From Strix aluco (lineage: Eukaryota; Chordata; Aves; Strigiformes; Strigidae): DNA of 64,000 nucleotides. Below, one piece after another: positions 22,401 to 34,700 of the stretch (positions within the stretch are counted from its first letter, which is position 1; the number at the start of each line of letters is the position of its first letter). The notes under the pieces are model-generated. The model ran no database searches. It saw only the letters and a program-made list of their open reading frames with translations, and was not told the origin of the DNA. The translations under genes were made by a program, and so were the position numbers. The DNA lies in assembly GCF_031877795.1 (NCBI RefSeq), contig NC_133971.1, forward strand, positions 17,829,171-17,893,170. Reading direction: 5' to 3'.

Positions 22401-24190
22401 AGTCACAATTGAGGTCTGACTCTCAATTCGCCACAGGGAACTTTCCCTACAAGTGCCCAATTCAAAGCTGAAAGAAAGAAAAGACAAATTTTACTAGCAG
22501 AAGTCCAGGTATTGGCTGACAGCAGTGAAACATGGAAACTCTGGACCGACCTCCAAGTTCTAAAGAATGGATTTTCTGCTGAGAGTCCCATTGCTGGGTT
22601 GCCTTTTGCAGACTGATCCATAAAAGATGTTGGGAGAGCCTGGAGGCTTGAAAAGCTGGGTTTGCTCATTGAAGAAGGCAATTTAGAGCTGGTCCTTAGT
22701 TGAATATCAACTGACAATATCAGCAGTGATGGCATTAGTATCATGGACACCAGCATTCTTATTGTGATGCTCACAACATCAGGTTTAACCAAAGCACAAG
22801 GTGATTATTGGACTGACTTGCAGAAAGTGTTGGTGTCAGAAAGAACTGAGAAATATGTAAGTGAACAGAAAAGAGGAAGGAGACAGCTCTGCTCATGCAC
22901 CTTGACTTCTTGAGCTTCCTCATGGGAAAAGTGATGCCCATCTTCTAAAGGAGCTTTCAGGTGGTTAGCAGAAGCCACTTGGGAAGGGCAAAGAGACACT
23001 GAGACCTGAAGTCAACTCCTTGGCCTGCCAGAAAAAGAAAACTCCTTTGTCCTAGAGCAAGGTAGATTTGTACAGACTCAGGATTGCTCCCAGAGATCAC
23101 TGACTATTTTAGTCTTTAAAGACAAGTGCATACTGTCCCACTGATGACAACAGCCATACTTCCTGGACATTCTCATCCTGTTTGTGCTCTCTCAGCCCAG
23201 CATCACAACCTGAGACCATGCTCTGCTGGTTTTCACCATGACTACTAATAAAAAAGCATGTGTGCTTGCTTGTGCATAGCATTGAACAGCTATAGTCCGT
23301 GGGATCAGATGACAAAACATGGATCTGGTGAGGTCCAGCTGGTCCAAACCTCAACACAAACCAAGAGAAACAGCCACATGCAGCATCTGATCTCACAGAA
23401 GAGTGCCAGTCTTGAGAAAAAGAAACAGCAGTGTTGTCAGAGGTCAAAGGATGGGACATGGTACACTTCTTCAAAGACCACAGATGGCATATTAATCTGA
23501 AAGAGTAGCTGTGACATGGAATGAACATCGAAGGAGCATCCAAACATGTTGGACAAGAGCCCAGCTCCACAGACCAGCACTTTGGCGGCCCACCAAGCGG
23601 CACTGGAGGCCACTGAAATCAGCAGACCACGAGGGAAGTGGGAGTGGTGCATGCGTGTGTTGGGAAGTAGTTTTAACCAATGAGAAGAACATAGATTCAC
23701 TTCTCCTTGCAGTGACTTTGCTTTCAGAAGAGCAAGTAAACAGTAACATTAAATAGTAGCATTAAGGACTACTGGCAGGAGTTATTTACTGCACTTGAAA
23801 ACCACTTGAGTGTCACCCGGTGTCCCTGAAGCACTCTGAGGCTCACGGGGCTAACCAGATACAGACAAATCTGCCAGACTGTCAGCAGGATTTTGCCTGG
23901 TCAGCTGTCAGTCTCGCTTGCCCTGTGAGTCACTGATGCCCACTACTTCCTCTCCAGTGAGCCATCAGCAAGGTGCCTGCAGCGCTCACAGGAACCACAA
24001 GGTTAGTATTGGCTTCCTGACTGTCAGTGCTCTTACTCTTACTAAACCCTCCCACTGCCGCTGGCTGAGACAGGGTTACAGGGGAGATTCTTACTTACGA
24101 GGATGTTTCTTTCCAGGCTCATGGACATGCCACTTGTAAGAAACACACATAACTTTGAGGGACACTGGATGGTGCCCAGACCTGCTTGCC
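19406..24190. other. Intergenic between the provirus and the B4GALT1 promoter; nothing recognised
   Basis: A locally GC-richer patch lies at 20060-21000 and carries overlapping frames, the longest 199 codons on plus at 20338-20937. Low-complexity Pro/Ala/Cys composition explains them. A stretch at 22400-23750 has frames of 129 and 164 codons on minus. I recognise no domain or exon series. Confidence 0.45.
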
Positions 24191-24194
24191 CAGG

Positions 24195-24315
24195 CACTTC
24201 CACTGGCTTGCTGACGGACATGAGGAAACTCCTTCCTCAGGAATGTGGGACAGCTCTGGGACAGGGCAGCAGGGAGGTGGAGATCTCCATGCTGGGCAGC
24301 TTTCAAGGCTCGGCG
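24195..24315 (+). repeat. CR1 LINE fragment
   Basis: GGAAACTCCTTCCTCAGGAATGTGGGACAGC, then GGAGGTGGAGATCTCCATGCTGGG, follows the order of the CR1 3' region. It is short, truncated and without a tail. Confidence 0.6.
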
Positions 24316-24559
24316 GGACAAAAACCACAACTGACATCACCCACTGCTGGCAATAGTCTCACTCCAAGCAGGACGTTTGGCTGGAGACCTCCAGAAGGCC
24401 CTGCCGCCAGCACTGCTGGCATCCTGTGATTTATTCAACAAAAAGGTGGTCCTGGCCTTATTCACTTTGCAGAAAACGCGTTCCAACAAGCTCCACCGAG
24501 CTGACAGAAAACTACAGTTTATGTTTAGTCGTGCCAAGTGAAGACTACCTGCAGCCCTC

Positions 24560-25790
24560 CGAGGGGCATGAACCCAAATACAGCCGCCGCCACCCCACAG
24601 CACCTCGCAGCTGCCTCTTGCGCCCTCTGCTAAAGCCGAGCGTTTTCGCATGCCGCTACAGGGACCGGCACGAACCTGCAGCCACGGCTACGACTCGGTG
24701 CTACCGGGTACCGTGCTGGAGCGTCGGCCGGAGGAGAGGGAGGGGTGCGCTCCCAGGGGCCAGCCCGGCGGCAGGGCTGCCCGCTCCGGTGCAGGGGGAG
24801 AGGCGGCTCCGTCGCCGCTGGCGGGGGCGGGCGGGATGCCGCGGGGAGAGCGGGATGCCGCGGAGGGGGCGGGATGCCGGGGCGGGATGCCGAGGGAGGA
24901 GGGGGGTTGCCGGGGCGGGCCCGAGGGTGCTCCCCCGAATGGCGGGCGGCTGCGGGCGGGGCGCGGGGCGCCGGGCCGCCCCCCGGTGGGCGGAGCCGCC
25001 ACCGCCACCGCCCCGTCCCCGTCCCCCGTCGGCGGCGCGGCGCGGGGCGGGCGGCGCTCCCCGCCAGCGCACCGGCATGAAGGAGCCGTCGCTGCCCGGC
25101 ACCTCGCTGCAGCGGGCCTGCCGCCTCCTCGTCGCCTTCTGCGCCCTCCACCTTTCGGCCACGCTGCTCTACTACCTGGCGGGCAGCGCCCTGGGGCCGC
25201 CGGGCAGCCCCGAGCCGCCGCCGCGCCGCCCGCCGCCCGCCAACCTCTCGCTGCCGCTCTCCCGCCCGCCGCCGCCGCCCGCCGCCGCCCGGCCCCGGCC
25301 CCCGCCCGCCTCGTCGCCGCCGCCGCCGGGCCCCTGCCCCGAGCCCTCCCCGCTGCTCGGTGAGTGCCGCCCCGTCGGGGGGTGGGGGGAGGGCTCCGCT
25401 TCCTCCCCTGCTGCCGCCCGCCGGGTTCCCGCCGCCGTCCGCTCCGCGGGGTTGGGGGGGTTCCCGGGCGGCCGCCGCCCTCGCCCCGACGGCAGCGCCC
25501 GCCGCCGGGTGCCCGCCGCCGAGCGTGCGGTCCCGGTGCCCCTCGTAGGTGTCTGTCCCCGCGGGGCGGGCGCAGGTGTGACAGCGGCGCGGCTGCCCAC
25601 GCGTGCCGCCGGCCGGCCGGCGCAGCCTCGCAGCGCCCGTCGGAGGGGGATTGTGGGAGAATCCCCGGGGAGCCGGTGTTTGGGGGGACCGAGGCGCGGA
25701 TGCTCTCGCAAGGAAGGCGGCGGCGACCGGAGCCCCGGCGCTGTCGGGGAGCGCGCCCTCCCCGTCCGGCTAGGTTTCTTTCTGGTTGCC
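24560..25790 (+). promoter_or_regulatory. B4GALT1: CpG island covering the B4GALT1 promoter and first exon
   Basis: There is an abrupt rise to very high GC with abundant undepleted CpG. Several GC-box cores (GGGCGGG, for example near 24825-24835 and 24882) lie upstream of the ATG. No TATA box is evident, which fits a housekeeping-type, Sp1-driven promoter as known for mammalian B4GALT1. The island runs through exon 1 into intron 1. Confidence 0.85.
24832..24892 (+). repeat. Four copies of CGGGATGCCG in the B4GALT1 promoter
   Basis: Exact 10-mers start at 24832, 24851, 24870 and 24883, with spacings of 19, 19 and 13 nt. G-rich spacers separate them. The cluster lies about 185-245 bp upstream of the B4GALT1 start codon. 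Confidence 0.85.
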
Positions 25791-28700
25791 GGAAAGGTTG
25801 GGTAATTTCCTCTGGGAACTCTACCCAGAATACTGCTCTTGCGCAATCTCACGGGAAGGATCGGACGGGCGGTTTGTGCCGTGGAGGCTCTCGCAGCCTT
25901 TTGTGTGTGCGGACCTGCTCGATGAGCGGTGTAGGTTTAAAGAGCGCTGCGAGGCAGGGTCATGAGTGCGGTTGTTATGCATCCCAGCGGCGCTTCCCAC
26001 GTATTTGGTCCTGTGATGCAGTATCCTGATACGTGGCAGCCTGGCGTGTGTTTTATCTGCACTGGATGTGTGCTCCCCACAGGCCTTTCCCAGGACTGCT
26101 TGGGTGCTGGGGGGCTGGCCGGCTGTTGTCGGGTTTGCAGCCTGCCTGTGGTCTAATTTGTGCATTGATCACCTGTAGCTGTTTTGATCTACCGACTCTG
26201 TCACAAGCGGTGGGGGCGAGGTGAATTCCAGATTTTTTCCTCCCCTTACAAGGCTCTCGTCCACCCTGCTGCTTGTCGCTGCTGCTCCTTGAGTAGACCC
26301 TCCTATGGTGCAGGTAGAGTTCGTTACCATGACCTGCTGGTATCCCAGTTGATAGTGACCTGGTCTATTTGGCTCCTGCAGCCTGGGGATCGTCTCCTTC
26401 TTCATCAGTGTGCCACGTTACCACGGGCACCTTTGTTACCGGAGATCACAACGAGGGAAGAGACTTTCGAGAAGATACCTGTGGTTTTCAATTTATGAAA
26501 CCAACACAGAAATTCATAGTTTCTCTCCGTGCTCGCTGGTCAGCTGCTTATGGATCAATGCATCTGAGTAACAAATGACTGGTTTGTTATTTTTAGGAAG
26601 GTGGTTTTGAGGTCACTAAAAGGAACTGTGCTGTGTCTTTTTGTTGTTCTTTTTGATTCATATCTTTCACTTTTTTCCCCCTAAATCACTTTAAGTTGAA
26701 AGTGGCTGTGCAAGCCGATCCTTACAGGGTGGATGTAGGAACCCTTTATGAATATGTCTTTGCTTTAAATGGTCTCCACTTACCCTGATCCTCTCAGGAG
26801 TGAGTCATGTGCTTTTGAAATGCCTGGTTTAGAGAAATGCTCTTAGTGTCCCCAAGATTCAAAGCGTTATCAGAATTAGTTGCTGAAGGATCAATTAAAA
26901 TATTGTCTACCGTCTTTGTAACATTCTCGGTACAATTTGCTGAATCTGCCAAAGGCCAAGTGAGGCTATTGGAAGTGGTTACAGATGTTCAGAGAGCTAC
27001 AGGGCCATGTAGAAAGTAGCTCTTTATAATGCAGTAGGCAAATAGTTTCTAGCTGTGTTACCTTCAGAACTTGTGGGGTGGTGCTGTCAGATGCAGGCTG
27101 GCACCATCACTGCTTCAAGGTTTGTAGCCAGCATGTAGGTGAGAAACCTGATGGGTATTTTATTTTTTTCCTGCTCTTTTCCGGTTTTGGGAGCAAGCAG
27201 CATTTGTAAAACTATCCTGTCGTGCCTCAGATGTTGGTCAGAGCTGAATGTGCCCTGATCATCTCATGTATCTCTAAGGCTAGTGTGGGGGATGGAAAGG
27301 TGTACACTCCGCAGGTATTTCTGACACTTAATTCACCCACCCAGAATTAAAAAAAACCCTCTTATTTGTTGCACAAAGCTCCTCATCAGTATAAACATAA
27401 CAAGCAGGAACCAGCAAGGACTTTCCTGTAATTCCCACCTTCCCAAGGCCATGGAGAAGTTCTCTGATGGGAACAGGTAGCTCCAACTGCCCCGTTCCCT
27501 CAGCGTAAACCTAAATTTATTGAAGTGCACCACATCCTTTTTTTTTTTTTTTTTCTCTCCCCACCCTGCTGGCGTTGGGAAGCATGTGATGAATCATGCA
27601 GGATATGTGTGACCGTGCTGCTCCAGCTTTTTGAACGGTCAAATAGCAAGGTACTCATTTCAGAGGCCCTGAGTTTTCTTTCTAGCAATACTTGGAGTAG
27701 TTTACATGCCTGCTGTCTGCCTCTGCAGCAAATGCATTAGCTGAATGAGGTTTAGTCTTACAAGAAGCTGCCAAATTTAAAATGCTTTTATGGTTCACTT
27801 GCCATTATTTATAATTTAAAAGTATAAATTGGGGCGGGAGAAATAATACTATAATTCAACTTTGAATTAAAAGTCCTTAACAGCTATGTAATACAAGGTA
27901 ATATAAGCATTTTGGATTTATGCTTCAGTTTAGAGCTGTGCACCAACGAGTATCTTAAATGGGGTATTGAGAAACAGAGCCTGCTTGCTGCAGTGAAATT
28001 TCAGCCTCTGAGAAGTCCAAAAGCAAGTAAATCCAGATATATCCTGCAGGTGTCCATTCCCCAAACTGTTGTGTTCTTTAGGAGCTGTAGAACAGTACTG
28101 GCTTTAAAAAAAAAAAAAAGTGCTCTATAGAAGTAGTATATATGTTGGCCTAAGTGCTTTTGAAACAGTCAAAATGCACTACCTTTTCTATGAGGTCTTT
28201 GTGTTTTGGTGATGGGGTAGTTTATGTGTCTGCTGGTTTTAGGAGGAAGTGGGGAAAGGAACATGTTCTTTGGTAGTAAGATCCCTCTCCAAAAGAGCTC
28301 ATCTTAAAGCAGCTCTTATCTTTTGGTGCCAGACAAACCTCATGGAAAGGCTTATCAGTATTTCAGGGATGTCATTTTCAAGTCCAGCCTGACTGAGAGC
28401 ACGTGTTGTTTATGGAGGTTACTCTAGAATACAGCTGTCTCCTTAGCCATATTTTGACCCTCGTTTAGATACCAGGTGTGGCTGGTAAGGGATGGCAGAC
28501 CGAAGAAATATGTTCTTACCTCAGCCCCTTGAGCATCTCATGGCAAAGATGACCCAAGTATTCTAAACATGTTGCAGTAAGGTGTCTGGCTCAATAGCTT
28601 TTCATCCCCAAGTTTAAAATTGACAACCCCAAACCCTAATAATTAATGGGATATTGACAAAGCAAAAAAATCTAGGTTAATATATGAACCGGTGAACTGT

Positions 28701-31700
28701 CCAAAGCACAAACCACTAGAGATGCACTCATTTTCACTAATGTTTAAAAAGGAAAACAGTTTCCAAATGGCTATTTGCTGAGAGATCACGGGCATTCAAG
28801 AAAAACAACCGTTTCTTTGAGATGCCAGAGTGCTGGGTAGAAATTGATGCTTCCCACTGTTAGCAAGGCATGTTTAAAAAAACGAGGACTGAAAGAAGCT
28901 CCTTTGGACTGCTTATGAGTGAGCAGGCATTGCTCGGTTGGACGGGGAGGACCTATGGCATGGGCTTTCTCTTCAGTGCACCTCTTCTGATGCATCTGTA
29001 GTCAGTGCAAGCAGTCGCTCTAAACTGTAGATGCTGAAGATAAGTGATGAGGGTATTCTGATGCTTTGAGGTTTGTTTGGATGAGACAGAGGTAGCTTGT
29101 CAAATTGGTGGTGATGCTTAGTGCGTGTATTACATTAGTTCTTAAAGGTTATGTGCTGCTTGAGAGGTCAGTGAATTCACAAACTAGTTTGAGGCTTCTG
29201 TATATGTGGACATTACATGGGCAGCATAGAGGATGCTTGAGCACTGGCAGATTCCTAGCAGAGCGTAATTTGAGGCAAGAGAGTGAAAAATCTAAGAGGT
29301 GCTGAAAACACCATTTTTTAAGAAGACTTCTGGTGGTGACCGTGCTGGAGGGGTTTGGTAGGTTTGGTCTGGTTCCTGTCACATTGCCCACCTGCAGTCA
29401 TGGGCTCATTTGTCCATGTGGGGGGTTTCTGCCCCAGAAGCTGGGGGCTTCTGAATCTGTGGGATCCCTTACGATACCAAGTGGTGGAGAAAGCATTTGC
29501 TTTACATGCAGCATCTCCTCCTCCTCTCATCTGAACTTGCTGTTACCTGCTTTGCTTTTTTTTTTTTGTTTTTATTCAACCCTTTCTGATACACCCACTA
29601 CATCTACTCCCTCCGGCCTCTCCCCACCCCCAATCCGAGTGCTACAGGCATTATTTGCTGATGGCCACAAGCTGGGGTTGTGCTGTGTCCCTCTGCTACC
29701 TTTTTTCAAAAAAGTAAAACAGAAACTCAGAAGAGCATGGAGAGGGCTGGGGGAGGGGGAGCTAACACGTGGACCAGTTTGCGCAAAGTTAGGCTTTTTT
29801 TTTTGGCCTCAAAAGAGAGGTTGAGAAACTGTGTTAAACTTCTCCAAAGAATATGTTTAAGATGTTTGGCAGGGAGCAGATGTGCGATCCTGGCAATACT
29901 GCCAACAGCTACCCGTGTGGTCAGGAGCACGTCGTACCTCTGAAGCACAGGCTCTCTTGACAGGCAGGGAGTAGCCTCTGTGGCGAGAGCATCCCTAGCA
30001 TCCCCTTGCCTGGTCAAAGTGAAGGCCAAGGACTATTAATTGGGCTTGCAAACTAACTCGGAAAGATACTGTGACTTCCTGGAGAGCAGCTGTTTCAGGG
30101 GCACGGCACAACAGACCGGGGGTGCTGGGGAGAAAAGGAAAGTTTTCCATTTCGTGCATCTAGTGTTTTATAACGTGCTTGTTTCTCTGCCAGCGTTGAT
30201 CTGAGGCAACAGCTAGTTTCTTTGGAAATTGGGCCAAGTTTGTGTTTGGAAAGAGACAGATGCTTGCAGCTTCCCAAACCGCACTTGGATGGAGAATTTG
30301 GTTAAGCTCTTGACTTTCCTCCCCTGGAGTGGGGCTCCTTAGCCTGACTTCACTCAGCAGATGGATGACCTTGTCGCTGTGTTGAGGGCCTCCCCTCTCC
30401 CACAAAGGGTAGCATGCTGGGGATGCACAGTCCTCAGCAGGGAGGTGCTCTGGCTCTGGTGGCCTCGTGAGCAAGCCCAAGACACTGGGCTGCTAGACTC
30501 CACTGCTTACTTACTCTCCTCGCTGGTGGACCCTCCTCCCCAGCTACCATCCTGCAGCTACTGCTCCCCTTCCTCTCTCCTGCACACCCTTCTCCACTGA
30601 GCAGGAGGGGTTTTGGTTGCACAGGTTTTGTGGACAGAGCCAGCCAGTCCACAGCAGTGCTGCAGTGGTGGGGCAGAAGATCTGGGATTTGGTGGGATGT
30701 GGATGGAGCAGTGTCAGTGTCCAGCTTGCCCTGTATCTCTGGGCTGGAGAAGGTCTCACTGTTCAGCCCATTCCCACCAGGACAGTGTTTTCTGTTGTGC
30801 AAATCAATGCCTTGAGCCCCTGACTGCAAGGAGAGGTGGTGGCTGAGTCAGGCATGGATTAGCACCTCCAGACGGGCGGGTGGTGGCTGTGGCCCCAGTG
30901 ATGCTGGGGCACAGCAAACAGCCTTTCCAGCTGCCTCCGGGCAGCAGCTGAACTACAGGAGCTCGGGGCAGTCCCCAAGCCCCTGCAGATGTTTGTCTGA
31001 AAGAGGGCTGCTTTTGTCACCTCCCCTACTGCCGGTCCCCAGGCTGAGGTGTCACTGGACTCACTTTGAGGGCACTTACCTGCAAACGTGTCTTGCTGAA
31101 GCTGGAAACAGCCCTGTAAAGACTTTACGGGACTGGTTTCTGCAAACCTGTGCGCTCGGGGGCAGTGGGGTTTCAGCAGCCATTTCCCCAGGCATGCAAT
31201 GCCCTGCTCCTGTCCTCTCCTCCCACGTTCCCTGCTGCCGGCGGCACCCCGTGCTTTCGGGGGCGCACAAGCCCTGGCTGTGTTTCGGCCAGACAGACTC
31301 ACCTCCGCTCCACCTGGCGCCCAGCGCTCACCCGCGCTATCTGGGGAGCGCGCCCCACCCCCGGGGCAGCGCTGGGATCCAGGTGTAGCTGCCACCGGCG
31401 GGATGGGATGGGGCAGGGATCTGGGGGCTGATTTGCGATTTGGGGCTGCCCCTGGCAGAGCCACTCAGCCCTGGGATACCGCTGAGCCTGGGAGAGCTCC
31501 TGTCTGCCCATCCCATCCCGCGGCAGGCTGGGGGGTTCATGGCGGGAGGCAGCTCAGCCTTTTTCTGATCCAGGCCTCCCTGTTTGTTTGTTTTGGGTTT
31601 GCTGTTTGAGGGCCTGGAATTTAATTTCGCCGCGGCAGCGAGAAAGGCTAATCGCATGCAGATTGCCCGGCTCAAAGGGAGACAGTTCAAAGCTGCTTCA

Positions 31701-34700
31701 GTGAGCATGCGCTGGATTTGAGCCACTGATGAGGACTTTGCTTCTCTCCCAAAACTACCTTCTTGTGGAAGCAATCTTTTTAATTTTTTTTTTTTTAAAG
31801 ACACTGTGTGCTAGTGTGAGACCTTGTGTTGGAACAGGCAGCATTTGGGGTTGGAGTAAGAAATTTTTCTCTGGCTGTAGTTGCTCAGTTAATTGTGCAA
31901 ACCTGCCATCATGCAGACCCAGCGTTGCCAGTGTGTGTGATGCATCCTCATTTTTTTCAGCCTGTTTCCCTTTGGGGTCCACAGTTGCCGATGCCAGATG
32001 CCATGTGAGCTTGCCCAAGACAGGGCACGTGCTGGTGTAGCAGATGCAAGCCTTGTGTCAGCATAGCTGACATCTGTAAGGGGATGCAGTTTCACTAGCG
32101 TAGACCAGACGAAGAAAATGTATCCCAGTCCTTGGGAAGGCTTTTTTTTTTTCCTCACTGGCATGTTTCTAGCCAGACTCAAGGATTTCTTTGGGGTTTT
32201 TTTTCAGACGCTTATGGGAGAATGAGGGCTGCAGGCAGCAAGGGGCAGCAGCTGCCAGCCAGTTTGCAAGGAGACAGAGGCATCCTCGTGGCTGATTTGG
32301 CCAGTGGGTCACATGCCAGGACAGGGGGCTGCTTGGGAGACCCAGCTGGGTGAGGGGTGCTGGGGCTGTCCCTTCCACTGATCCCATCCCCCCACCATGG
32401 GGCTGAACCCTAGTTCAAGCCTGGCTGGTGCCACCTGCGTAGGCGCTGGCACAGCTCTGAAGTTTAGCTGATTTTAATAGGAAAGGCTTGCTTTTCTGAG
32501 CCGTGGGATGCAGCTACCTGCCTGCCCTGGAGCTGCCACGTGGGTCTGGGGGCTGGAGCGAGACCCCTGCTCCACAGCCTGCGGTGGGGGGACTTGCCCC
32601 CGAGTTCTCTGGGGTGGAGCTGGTTTTGTTTTTCCCAGTCAGACTTTGGTGCAGCCGACAAGCCCTTCCCTTCTGGGTCCCTGCAAAGAGAGGTTGTTTT
32701 GTTTTTTTCCTTTCAGCGAGTTCTGCTTCTCTTTTCCAGCTTTCTTTTCACATGAGGTTTGTCTGAGCATGGCAGTGCGGGTGTGCACATGGCTTGGTGG
32801 CTAGAGAGCAGTGCCCGGCTCTCAGCCAGGACGATGGAAATGTTCTTTTCTCCTCTGTTTGGGGGGACATTTTTTCAAACTTCCATGTTACATGCTTTTG
32901 CTTTCATTCTCACTAAGTTAAATACCTGAGATTTGCACCCAGCTCAAAGGATGCAGGTGAATTTTGCCATTTTTCCCAGTGAAGTGCTTGGGAGGGCGAT
33001 TCAGTCTGCTGGTTCACCTCTCCAAACCTGCCCATGAGCCCAGCTGCCCTCCTTCCCATATCCTCCTACTGGGGCTGCACCACCCTTCTGGGGAATAGTT
33101 GCCCCCACCTCCTTGTCCCATCTGAAACTCTGGGGCTGCCTTTTGTGGCTGCTGCCCTGTGTTGTATCACCCGCTAGTACCTTCGTGGATGGAGCGTGGC
33201 ACCATCCTGTTTGCAGGCGCCCTGGGCATGCAAGAGTACAGTTTTAGCTCTGCGGGGCTTTGCTGCTTGAGTTTTCCCAACACTTGTAGTATCTGTGGCC
33301 CAGGGAGGCTGGAGCAGCCTCTAGATTAATTATAGCATCAGGCTGAGTGGATTCTGGGCTTTTTGTGCATTTGGGTCACCAGGATGAGTGCTGGGGAGGA
33401 CGCATGCTGGCAGCCTCCGTGTGGCCGTTGGGAAGTGGGGAGTGTGAGAAGATCACCAGGGCTGTGGGCCGGGTTTCTGAGGCTTGAGTGCTGTGCTGCC
33501 TCTGGCTTTTTGCAAGCCTCACCTCTTGCTTTATGTGAGAAGCTGCTTCCTGTTTGTGTGTTCCATGACAGGCCACGAGCATCTGTGCTGGCACAGGGCC
33601 TTTCCTGTGCACCTTCCCTTTGAGCAGAAGTGCTTCTGAGTGTCAGAGATGGGGCCTGGCAGGGGTTGGCTTTTTTTTTGGTGTGTGTCTCTCTCTCTTA
33701 CCCTACCACTGCCAGCTAAAAGTTCCTTTTACAATCTCTGAAGTATTTGGATGTGATGCCGTGCTTTTGTGTCTTTTGCAAGCTTCCGGCAGTTGCTTAT
33801 TCGTGTTTCCGAGGTTTTGTTTTGCTAAAACATATGGTGAAGGCTCGTGAAGCTGCTCTGTTGGAGCTTTGTAACTCTGAACCCAAGGAGTGTCTGCCTA
33901 CAAATCTGGGACTGATGGGTGGTCAGAATTGCAAGTCCACATAGCTCTGTCATGCCTGTCTGTTTTTAGTAGGGGCTCAATATACAGTGGCTCCTATGTC
34001 AGGCAGTCACATTGAACAGAGCAGAAAAGATTGAGATGGAGTGAACCGGGCTGGAGAGTTTACCTAGTAAACACAGATAGGGATACAGTTTTGGCCAGTG
34101 GGACAGCACTCACAACAAACTTCACACGCTTTCTTGGCATCAGCACATCATGTCCTGAGTCAGCATCCTTGGGAGACTATGGCCTTGGGGCTGCTTACTA
34201 TCCAGGTAGTCAAATGTTGGTCAAAAGGATTTAAAGTTAGCAACTGGAACCGTGACTCTGGTCACCGGTTGGAAAGCCTGTGTTTGCAGATCTGGCTTTA
34301 GCCCTGCCCTGCTTGGGAAGTGAACTGAAAGCATTGATTTGCAGCCAGTGGTATGTTGCTGTTGCCTTTTGTCAGCCACATGGCTTTATGAGGCCTAGTT
34401 TGTTTTAGCCGTTCTGTATTTTAAAACAGCCTATTCAGGTTTGTTACGTTTTTGTATTCTTACTGACACCAGTGAGTGTATTAACTGCATGATTTGCGTC
34501 ACGCTTGTCTCAGAAGGGACTGCCTTGTTGTACATGTATGGCGCTGGTGCCTGGGGTACCTCCTCACTGACCCTCATGTTGGCTGCATCCCTCTGGGCAG
34601 CATTTGCAAGAATGTGTGCTGCCTTTAACTGATTTGATTAACTGGAGGTCGGAGCAGTACAGATAGTTTCTCACTAGTGTCCTTCAAGACTCTGAAGCTG

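Noticed and set aside
24426-25076. In-frame open extension upstream of the B4GALT1 ATG
   Set aside because: It is low-complexity Arg/Gly/Pro/Ala coding from GC-rich promoter sequence, with no resemblance to the conserved N-terminus.
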